Shown here: one piece after another, positions 5,755 through 11,924 of the stretch | How positions within the stretch are numbered: the stretch's first letter is position 1 | How the letters are laid out: each line of letters opens with the position of its first letter | Source: DATKUA01 sp965602675 | GTDB taxonomy: Bacteria > Acidobacteriota > DATKUA01 | Direction of reading: 5' to 3' | Assembly: GCA_965602675.1 (NCBI GenBank) | Contig: CBFCZO010000108.1 | Location: 1 to 11,924, forward strand | DNA: 11,924 nt | Program-made: the position numbers and the translations under genes | The notes under the pieces: model-generated | Database searches by the model: none | Told to the model about the DNA's origin: nothing | What the model saw: only the letters and a program-made list of their open reading frames with translations

Positions 5755-8700
5755 ATGGCGATAACGACGATGGGCGAGCTGCTGGCGAGAGCGGGCAGCC
5801 GAAAGATCTACCTGGCGACGCTGACTCCGGGGATAAGGCTGCGGTGCTGGACGGCGACGGCGGGCTTCGACAACACCTACGAGATAGAGTTCGCGGTGGA
5901 GGAGGCGGGGATTCCGCGCGAGATAGCGCGAGTGGAGGAGAACGGGGAGGAGTACGCGGCGAAGGGGTCGTTGGGGGAGGTCGATGCATCGGCGAGCGCT
6001 TATTACTGGGACGCTTCGTCGGAGAAGCTCTACATCAGCCCCGCGGGACCGGATCCGACGGACTGCGCGACGTTTATCGTGGCGTGGTTCGAGGTGCGGC
6101 TGAGCAACGAGTCGCGGGACGGCTCGGGCCGGCCGCTGATCCTGGGCGGCCGTTATTACGTTCCGCTCCTGACGGGGGTGAGCCCTATTTCCTCGCGCGC
6201 GACGGACCTGTTCGGCTCGGTGGGTGGGGCGCCGTCGACGTGCAGGCTGATGACGGCGAACGCTGACGGCTCGCTGGACGAGGCGTTGGGGGGGTGGATC
6301 TGGGTCGGTGGCGAGGCGGAGATATATTTCGGCGGTGAGGACCTTGCGCTGGAGGCTTACGAGTCGATCTTCCGGGGCGGCGTGGCTGAGGTGGCCTGCG
6401 GGGACGATTCGATAACGCTGTCGCTGGAGAGCGGCGAGCGGATCTTCACGCGGACGGTGCCGCCGAATTCCTTTTCGTTGTCGGATTACCCGGGGTTGAC
6501 GGAGTCGGATGCGGGCAAGGCGGTGCCGCTGGTGATCGGGCGGGTGAGGAACATCACGCCGGTTCGGATCAGCGAAGAGCAGAACTATTTCGTGGAGTTC
6601 GACGGCTCGAGCAAATATCTGAGGCGCGCCAAGGAAGAGCTGGTGGGGATCGGCTTCAGCGGGAGTTTCACGGCCGAGTTCAAGCTGACGCTGCTGGACA
6701 CGGTCGATAGCGGCGCGGTTTTCGGCATCTGGAGCGAGGCGGACAGCAAGCGTTCGTACGTGTTGCTGATCAACGCCGCGGACCTGAAGGTGAGGCTGTA
6801 TTTATCGGACAGCGGTGCCTCCTGGCCCTACGCACGGGCGGAGACCACACCGTTGCGGCCGTTTCACGAGTACACGATCAGGACGGCTTACGACGCGGGG
6901 ACGCAGACGGCAAGGATTCACATAGACGGCGTGGAGCAGACGGTCCACTACTCGGGAACGCTACCGTCGTCGATATTCGCGGCTGACGCCGACTTCACAG
7001 TGGGCTGCACGCACGGGCTGACGAATCCGCTGCGGTGCCGCGTGGGCGAGCTGGCGTTGGCCGATGGCTACCATCCGGGCACGGAAGCGCTGACGCAGGT
7101 TGTGAGCAGGTGGACTTTCGACCGGGATCTGGGCGACGAGGCGGGGCAGAATAGGCTGGAGGCGGTGAATGTGGCCGACGGCGATTACCGGTTGAATTAC
7201 GGCCTGCGGCTGCGGGGAGCGAAGTACGCTTACATAAGCGATTCAGAGGCGAGCGGGCTGGACATCACGGGCCCGATCACGATCGCCGCGCGGCTGCAGC
7301 CGACGAAGTTCGGCACCCGGCAGGGGATCGTGGCCAAGTGGGCGGAGACGTCGAACCAGCGCAGCTACCAACTGGAGTTCCTCTCAAATGAGGTGAGGCT
7401 CTGCCTCTCGTCCAACGGCACGACCGCCTATGTGCTTCACACGACGGGCGCGGGACTGCAGGTGGGGCAGTGGTACGAGATCAAGGCGACCTACGACACG
7501 GTCTCCAAGGCCGGGCGAATTTACATCAACGGCGAAGAGGCGGCAACGTCGAGCTACGGAACGGCGCCGGGATCGATCTTCAATTCGACGGCTGACGTGA
7601 GGGTGGGCGCGCAGCAGTTGGGCCCGAACTTCGTAAATGCGGTTATAGACTGGGCGGGAATCGCGGGCGGCTACCAGCCTGACGCCGGTCCGATAGAGAA
7701 TCCGGTATCACTATGGGAGTTCAGCGGGAAGCTGAAGGATTCGGCGGGCAATAACGATCTATCGCCCTACGCTGTCGAGTCGGACGATTACGTGGTGCTG
7801 TCGGCTGCGAGCGAATACAAGTTGGCTGACGACACGTTGCAGCGGCTGCAGGGAATCGACGCGGTGCGCGACGGTGAGGTGGAGTTGTCGGCGGCGGACT
7901 ACGATGTCGACTTGGAGAGCTGCGTGCTGCAACTGCACGTCTCGGTTGCGGACAAGCTGCTGGTGGACGCACGCGGGGCGACGATGGGGGACCTGCTGGG
8001 CAACGGCTCGGATGCTTTGATCACGCGGGCTCCCCAGATGACGAGGTTTTTACTTGAGCGCGTGGCGGGGCAGCGGGCGGGGATGTTCGACGAGGAATCC
8101 TTTGCGGCGGCAAGCGCCGAGGCGCCGATGGAGTTGAATGTTTACCTCGACAAGCGAAGCGATCTGGGGTCGGTGCTGAAGGAGGTGTGCGATTCGGTGC
8201 TGGCGGACATCAAGGCGAAGGGCGGTTGTTACGGCTTCCACGTGTTTTCGCCGAGCGCATCTGCGGATTGCGTCGAACTGCGGGAGGAGGACCTGGCGGA
8301 TTTCAGTGCATCGGTCGACCCGCGCAACATCTGGCGGGAGGTGACTGTGCACTACGGTTGCGACGGCAGCGGCGGCTTTTCGCTGCTGAGCGCGGTGTTG
8401 CCGGAGGCGTTGTTTCTATACGGTCGAGAGCTTGCGCGCCGCGAGTTCACGACACGCCTGGTGGAGGAGGAGGACGCGGAGGTATTCCTGGGGGTAGCGA
8501 AGCTGCTGGCCCGCAGCCGTCAGTTGACGGTGAAGGCGCGGGTGATCACGCCTGTGCTGATGAATTCGGGCATCGGGGACAAGGTGAGGGTGACGCGCGG
8601 CCGGGCCGCGGGCGGTGGGTTGGAGCGATCGTCGTTTGAGATCACGGCTATCGACAAGGACTACGCGACTGGCAGATGCAGTGTGACGCTGAGCGCGCTG

Positions 8701-8865
8701 CGTGGCCTGGGGGGTTGCATCGCGCGCTTCACGGTCGACGATTATCCGAGCTGGTTGGAGAGCGACGAGGAGCAGAAGCGGGAGGGCGGCTATTTCACGG
8801 ACGATTCCGGGCGGGCGGATTCGAGCGACCCGGAGTCGGGCGGTCGCAACCTTTACTGGAGGTGA
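5755..8865 (+). CDS. Tail hub/tip protein with two inserted LamG domains
   Basis: A 1036-residue protein, starting three bases after the previous stop. Residues 1-275 are a beta-rich hub part whose end reads YPGLTESDAGKAVPLVIGRVRNITPVRI; a D-x-G-x-x-x-P-x-x-x-G pattern before a short loop is common in phage tail-tip proteins. Two LamG/concanavalin-like domains follow (about 276-481 and 482-681). They are clearly related to each other: each has an FDG- or RGA-type first strand, RSY-L-EF or RSY-L-IN, a Y-I-A-T-YD-x-x-x-x-x-RI-I-G stretch and a W-F closing strand. The hub part resumes at about 683 (SEYKLADDTLQRLQGIDAVRDGEV) and runs to the end, with a mixed alpha/beta middle and a final Ser/Asp-rich tail. 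The protein probably closes the tail tip and reaches the cell surface, the LamG domains being candidates for receptor or polysaccharide binding. A Tal- or J-like role is inferred from position, size and architecture. Confidence 0.7.
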   Translation: MAITTMGELLARAGSRKIYLATLTPGIRLRCWTATAGFDNTYEIEFAVEEAGIPREIARVEENGEEYAAKGSLGEVDASASAYYWDASSEKLYISPAGPDPTDCATFIVAWFEVRLSNESRDGSGRPLILGGRYYVPLLTGVSPISSRATDLFGSVGGAPSTCRLMTANADGSLDEALGGWIWVGGEAEIYFGGEDLALEAYESIFRGGVAEVACGDDSITLSLESGERIFTRTVPPNSFSLSDYPGLTESDAGKAVPLVIGRVRNITPVRISEEQNYFVEFDGSSKYLRRAKEELVGIGFSGSFTAEFKLTLLDTVDSGAVFGIWSEADSKRSYVLLINAADLKVRLYLSDSGASWPYARAETTPLRPFHEYTIRTAYDAGTQTARIHIDGVEQTVHYSGTLPSSIFAADADFTVGCTHGLTNPLRCRVGELALADGYHPGTEALTQVVSRWTFDRDLGDEAGQNRLEAVNVADGDYRLNYGLRLRGAKYAYISDSEASGLDITGPITIAARLQPTKFGTRQGIVAKWAETSNQRSYQLEFLSNEVRLCLSSNGTTAYVLHTTGAGLQVGQWYEIKATYDTVSKAGRIYINGEEAATSSYGTAPGSIFNSTADVRVGAQQLGPNFVNAVIDWAGIAGGYQPDAGPIENPVSLWEFSGKLKDSAGNNDLSPYAVESDDYVVLSAASEYKLADDTLQRLQGIDAVRDGEVELSAADYDVDLESCVLQLHVSVADKLLVDARGATMGDLLGNGSDALITRAPQMTRFLLERVAGQRAGMFDEESFAAASAEAPMELNVYLDKRSDLGSVLKEVCDSVLADIKAKGGCYGFHVFSPSASADCVELREEDLADFSASVDPRNIWREVTVHYGCDGSGGFSLLSAVLPEALFLYGRELARREFTTRLVEEEDAEVFLGVAKLLARSRQLTVKARVITPVLMNSGIGDKVRVTRGRAAGGGLERSSFEITAIDKDYATGRCSVTLSALRGLGGCIARFTVDDYPSWLESDEEQKREGGYFTDDSGRADSSDPESGGRNLYWR

Positions 8866-8871
8866 GAAACG

Positions 8872-9276
8872 ATGGGCGCCGGCAGCAAGGCAAGCGTGGG
8901 CGATCCGGTCGCCGCGAGCAAGTTCAACCAGGGCTTTCACAAGATCACGTGGGTGATCGACAGCGAGTTGAGCACGGGCACTGTGGATAACATCCAGGTG
9001 CCGATCACGGCGACGCACACGATCGCCGAGGTGCACGCGCGGGTGGCTCAGGCGCCGGTGGGCGCTTCGATCCGGCTCGACCTGCTGAAGAACGGGACAT
9101 CGGTCCACGCCTCGAACGAGGACAAGTGCACTATCGCTGCGGGTGAGCACAGGGGCATGACGTCGACGTTCAGCGACAACACGCTTGCCGACGGCGACTA
9201 CCTGGAGTTGGAGATCGAGCAGGTGGGCAGCAGCACGAGCGGGACGGGGCTGGTGTTCGTGGCGGAGCTTGAGTGA
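8872..9276 (+). CDS. Small beta-sandwich tail/fibre accessory protein
   Basis: A 134-residue protein. The Shine-Dalgarno sequence GGAGGTGA (8858-8865) overlaps the end of the hub gene, and ATG 8872 is well spaced. It is nearly all beta-prone, with no cleavable signal and one cysteine. The middle reads VPITATHTIAEVHARVAQAPVGASIRLDLLKNG, and the end DYLELEIEQVGSSTSGTGLVFVAELE. A closing L-x-x-x-I-x-Q-V-G-S-x-x-x-G-x-x-L segment of this kind occurs in small phage fibre or capsid-decorating domains. It probably assembles on the tip with the hub or on the fibre encoded next. Precise function is not known. Confidence 0.55.
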   Translation: MGAGSKASVGDPVAASKFNQGFHKITWVIDSELSTGTVDNIQVPITATHTIAEVHARVAQAPVGASIRLDLLKNGTSVHASNEDKCTIAAGEHRGMTSTFSDNTLADGDYLELEIEQVGSSTSGTGLVFVAELE

Positions 9277-10433
9277 TGTCGCAGCAGGTCAGCTTCACGC
9301 CGATCGCGGACACCTACGTGCATTGCGAAACAGCCGGGGCGTTCCTTCAGAATCACGGCGGCGGAGCCCACTTGCGGTGCGGTCCGCAGTACGCTTTTCT
9401 GCTGCGCTTCTGGATCGAGGGGGTACCCGCCGGTTCGACGATCGAGTCGGTGACGCTGGAGATGGTGAAGTCGGGCTGGGCCGCCGACGGCACGAACTAC
9501 CTGCGCGAGATGTTGAATCACACCTGGACGGAGTTCGGCGCGACCTACGCGCACGCGGTGATGCAGAAGCACTGGTGGTGGGGCGGGCCGTTCGTGGCGA
9601 CGGTTTGCAGCAACGGTTTCGGGACGGGTCTGGACTACGGCAACACCAACATATCGACTCTGACGAGCAGCGCATCGGCGGCTGACGGGACGGTGTTCAC
9701 CTTCGTGTCGACCGGGGCGTTCACCTCGCTGCTGCAGGGCTACGCGGGAGCGCCGGACAAGCTGGATCTCTGCAGCCCTATCGGCGTGGGCTTCAGGGCT
9801 TCTTCGCGGAGCGGAGGCTATCCGCCGCAGTTGAAAGTGACGTTCCGGCTGGCGGCCCCGGCGATAGGGTCGTTCCATCCGCTGTCGACGACGTCGACGG
9901 GGACGACGATTTCGGTGCAGGGCAGCAATTTCGGTCTCGCGGCGGGCGATCTGGATGGGATGCGGTTGATGCACCAGGAGGGCGGCAGCGACTGCGAGCT
10001 GGTCAACCAAAGCTGGATCAGCGGGGCGGAGGTGCGCGGTGATCTGCCGGCCGGGGCCGACTACGGCACCTACCGGGTGAGGGTGACGATCGACGGGCAG
10101 AGCTGCCTCAGCCAGGGGACTTTCGTATACAACCCGAGCGGGCCCTACATTTCCTCGATCTCGCCGGAATCGGGGAAGGCGCCGCAGCAGCCTGAGATCA
10201 CGATAACGGGCTTGAATTTCGATCCGCCTGTGAGCGAGGTTGTGTTCGTGGGGCAGAAGAACCAGGGGGAGAAGGCCGCGGCGAGTTTCACGCGGATTTC
10301 AGGGACGGAGATCACTGCGACGCCGCCGGGGACGCTGCCGGTGGGGCGCTATCGAATCAGGGTGACAGCCGACGACGAGGCGACGGTGTCGGACGACGAG
10401 TATGCCTGCCGCCTGGGGCCGGTGGTTTGGTGA
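9276..10433 (+). CDS. DNRLRE-like plus two IPT/TIG domains: probable tail fibre or tip adhesin
   Basis: A 385-residue protein from ATG 9276, sharing one base with the previous stop (TGATG). GTG 9273 would add one residue. Residues about 5-190 resemble the DNRLRE/CBM96-like fold of bacterial surface proteins: FTPIADTYV near the start, then AFLLRFWIEGVPAGSTIESVTLEMV and, later, VGFRASSRSGGYPPQLKVTF. Two IPT/TIG immunoglobulin-like domains follow (about 193-288 and 289-380), each beginning with P-x-I-x-S-x-x-P and having a G-x-x-F and a G-x-Y-x-x-x-V signature. No signal peptide is seen, so it is not a normally exported surface protein; together with translational coupling to tail genes this points to a structural part carried on the particle, likely for binding polysaccharide. 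Confidence 0.6.
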   Translation: MSQQVSFTPIADTYVHCETAGAFLQNHGGGAHLRCGPQYAFLLRFWIEGVPAGSTIESVTLEMVKSGWAADGTNYLREMLNHTWTEFGATYAHAVMQKHWWWGGPFVATVCSNGFGTGLDYGNTNISTLTSSASAADGTVFTFVSTGAFTSLLQGYAGAPDKLDLCSPIGVGFRASSRSGGYPPQLKVTFRLAAPAIGSFHPLSTTSTGTTISVQGSNFGLAAGDLDGMRLMHQEGGSDCELVNQSWISGAEVRGDLPAGADYGTYRVRVTIDGQSCLSQGTFVYNPSGPYISSISPESGKAPQQPEITITGLNFDPPVSEVVFVGQKNQGEKAAASFTRISGTEITATPPGTLPVGRYRIRVTADDEATVSDDEYACRLGPVVW

Positions 10434-10437
10434 GGGC

Positions 10438-10758
10438 GTGAGCACGGAAGCCGAGGGCGTGAAGTTTGCGGGCGCCGGGCGTGTGACGAACAAGGAGCTT
10501 TGGAGCGAGCTTCAGGATTTGAAGACGTCGCTGGCCGTGCTGCGGGCGGAGTACCGCTCGACTGCTGTGGAGGTGGAGAAGCTGAAGGAGCGGCAGGCCG
10601 ACCTGCTGCGGATCGCCGGGGAGAACCTGGTGGCGCACGAGCGGATGATGGCTGCGCTGCGGACGATGGGGGTGAAGGTGGGATTCTGGGCCTTCGCGAG
10701 CGGGGCGGCGGTGTCGCTGGTCTGGAATGCGGTGGTGGTGCCGCTGCTGGGGAGTTGA
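10438..10758 (+). CDS. Small coiled-coil membrane protein (XhlA/holin-associated type)
   Basis: A 106-residue protein from GTG 10438, four bases after the previous stop and next to GGTGAGG (10429-10435). ATG 10402 in the same frame would overlap the fibre gene and has no ribosome binding site. Residues about 19-75 form an amphipathic coiled coil (ELWSELQDLKTSLAVLRAEYRSTAVEVEKLKERQADLL). The C-terminus is a single hydrophobic segment (GFWAFASGAAVSLVWNAVVVPLLG). This is the layout of XhlA-type proteins, which sit beside holins or endolysins in many phages. It is followed by an exported hydrolase-like gene, supporting a lysis role, but the sequence alone does not prove it; a membrane-anchored tail or scaffold protein is also possible. 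Confidence 0.5.
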   Translation: MSTEAEGVKFAGAGRVTNKELWSELQDLKTSLAVLRAEYRSTAVEVEKLKERQADLLRIAGENLVAHERMMAALRTMGVKVGFWAFASGAAVSLVWNAVVVPLLGS

Positions 10759-10766
10759 GGGGCGGC

Positions 10767-10798
10767 TTACTTCGCGGAGTGCGCCGATCGGGTAGAAT
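10767..10798 (+). promoter_or_regulatory. Possible promoter before the hydrolase-like gene
   Basis: TAGAAT (10793-10798) resembles a -10 box, and the only -35-like hexamer, TTACTT (10767-10772), is 20 bases away, which is too far for a good match. If used, the transcript would be nearly leaderless. This is the only non-coding gap in 2944-11885 longer than six bases, hence the suspicion. Confidence 0.2.
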
Positions 10799-10805
10799 GG
10801 AGAGT

Positions 10806-11885
10806 ATGAACACCTATTGGAAGATTTTTGTTGCCCTCCCCTTGATATTTGCTCTTGCGGGGGCGGCGCCGCAGGAGGCTGATGAAGAGCGGCCGGGGGA
10901 ATTGATCGGGTTGGCGCTCTACGGCCTGCCGTACGCCGCCAATGGCATCGATCCGCAGCGGTTCATCGATACGCTGGCGGGAGCGGGATTCAACCACACG
11001 CGGATCATCATGCCCTCGCGCTGCTGGATCGAGGGCGGGCGCGATCTGCCTTCGCCGTTCCTGAAGGTGAAGGGGCGCCACGACCTGACGAAGTACGACG
11101 AGGGGTTCCTGGGGCGCTTCGAGGAGTTGCTGGACTACGCGGCGGAGCGGGGGGTGGCGGTGCAGGTCGACATGTTCGACGAGGTGATGCTGCACCATTG
11201 GGAGTATTGGATCAGGAGCGAGTGGTGGGCGCGGAACAACGTCAACGGCTGGCTGGGGCGCACCAGGGGCGGCTCGGGCGGTCTGACGTCGAGGTTCTAC
11301 GAGACTGTTCGCGGCACGCAGCCGCCCGTGGCGTTGGGAGCGCAGGAGGGATATTTCGACGCGATCGCGGCGCGGGTGAGGCCGCCGCACCTGATCGGCG
11401 ACGGCAACGAGTTGCTGGACGCGGAGTTTTCGCTTCACTTCCTCGAGCGGTTCGGCGGCGCCAATAAGCTGGTTTGCGGCCACCGGGATCTGTGGAACAC
11501 GGACGATGCGTCGACGGACAAGGCGAAGCAGGAGCGGCTGCTGGGCGACCCGGCGTTCGAGAAGATTTTCAGGAGGGTGGATTACATCGCGGTGCACAGC
11601 GTCGAGCCCTCGACGATCGAGAGGCGCTACCGTTTCGTCGAGCCGGTGTTGCGGCGGCATCCGCAGTTGAGGGTGATTTTTTCGACGGACGGCGCGGGGC
11701 TGGGCTCGAGAGAGCGGCGGCCGCTGGGCGAGCGGCCGAGCGCGGAGGATATCAGAGAGGTGATCGAGCGCGGGCGGCGGCTGGCTGGGGAGCGCTTCGG
11801 TGGTGTGGAGGTGAAGTTGCTGGATTACGAGGATTTCCTGGAGTTGGTGGGGAGGCTGGGCGGAATAACAATACGGCGGCCCTGA
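10806..11885 (+). CDS. Exported TIM-barrel glycoside-hydrolase-like protein
   Basis: A 359-residue protein from ATG 10806 (in-frame ATG 10797 adds three residues, MES). Residues 1-21 are a signal peptide: one lysine, a hydrophobic core and ALAGAA before a probable cleavage site. The remainder resembles the (beta/alpha)8 barrel of clan A hydrolases such as GH5: AGFNHTRIIMPSRCW (strand 2 region), AAERGVAVQVDMFDE (strand 3), LIGDGNELLD with Glu202 in the acid/base place (strand 4), DYIAVHSVEP (strand 6) and VIFSTDGAGL (strand 7), where the usual nucleophile Glu is Asp295 or absent. Linked to a coiled-coil membrane protein in a phage module, it could be a secreted endolysin or an envelope polysaccharide depolymerase. 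With the nucleophile in doubt it might also be a binding protein or a host gene outside the phage module. Only the barrel assignment is fairly safe. Confidence 0.6.
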   Translation: MNTYWKIFVALPLIFALAGAAPQEADEERPGELIGLALYGLPYAANGIDPQRFIDTLAGAGFNHTRIIMPSRCWIEGGRDLPSPFLKVKGRHDLTKYDEGFLGRFEELLDYAAERGVAVQVDMFDEVMLHHWEYWIRSEWWARNNVNGWLGRTRGGSGGLTSRFYETVRGTQPPVALGAQEGYFDAIAARVRPPHLIGDGNELLDAEFSLHFLERFGGANKLVCGHRDLWNTDDASTDKAKQERLLGDPAFEKIFRRVDYIAVHSVEPSTIERRYRFVEPVLRRHPQLRVIFSTDGAGLGSRERRPLGERPSAEDIREVIERGRRLAGERFGGVEVKLLDYEDFLELVGRLGGITIRRP

Positions 11886-11924
11886 TTTTTACCTAAGGCA
11901 GGAAGAAATGTTATCCCGCCTCTG

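Noticed and set aside
11886..11924. Possible start of a next gene at ATG 11908 after GGAAG, or a terminator from AGGCAGG pairing with CCCGCCT
   Set aside because: Only 17 bases of the putative frame are present and the stem has a mismatch; there is too little sequence to support either.

Overview
The window is a GC-rich stretch of bacterial DNA in which every credible gene lies on the + strand. It carries the tail-to-lysis half of a siphovirus-like (non-contractile) phage or prophage structural module. The order is a probable tail tube protein, a tail assembly chaperone with a frameshift-encoded extension, the tape measure protein, a distal-tail-like protein, a large tail hub with inserted LamG domains, two accessory tail/fibre proteins, a small coiled-coil membrane protein, and an exported glycoside-hydrolase-like TIM-barrel protein. 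No sheath, baseplate-wedge, terminase, portal, capsid, integrase, tRNA or rRNA gene is visible. The host cannot be named from this window; base composition and dispersed palindromic repeats fit an uncultured, high-GC Gram-negative-type bacterium, but that is only an impression.

Layout: positions 1-225 hold two copies of a dispersed palindromic repeat and a leader. The tail tube gene follows (226-1311). An unusually long non-coding stretch of about 750 bases (1312-2059) is packed with hairpin-forming repeats from several families. The chaperone pair (2060-2443 and its -1-frame extension to 2793) contains a textbook slippery heptamer right before the zero-frame stop. An AT-rich element with perfect 25-bp inverted repeats (about 2794-2933) sits between the chaperone and the tape measure gene and reaches almost to the tape measure start codon. 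From 2944 to 10758 the genes are packed with 0-6 base gaps or small overlaps, as in one long operon. The last gene (10806-11885) follows a 47-base gap that may hold its own promoter.

How the genes would work together: the tube protein polymerises around the tape measure protein, whose length sets tail length, with the chaperone and its frameshifted long form holding the tape measure protein in an assembly-competent state. The distal-tail and hub proteins close the tip. The LamG, DNRLRE and IPT/TIG domains are plausible surface- or carbohydrate-binding parts. The last two genes look like a host-exit or envelope-acting pair.

The most notable signals are the programmed -1 frameshift site (A AAA AAC), the REPIN-like element before the tape measure gene, and several families of palindromic repeats whose stems change sequence while keeping their pairing. 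Host-type repeats inside a tail operon suggest long residence in a chromosome, so a domesticated tail particle or a decayed prophage is possible, but the window alone cannot decide this.
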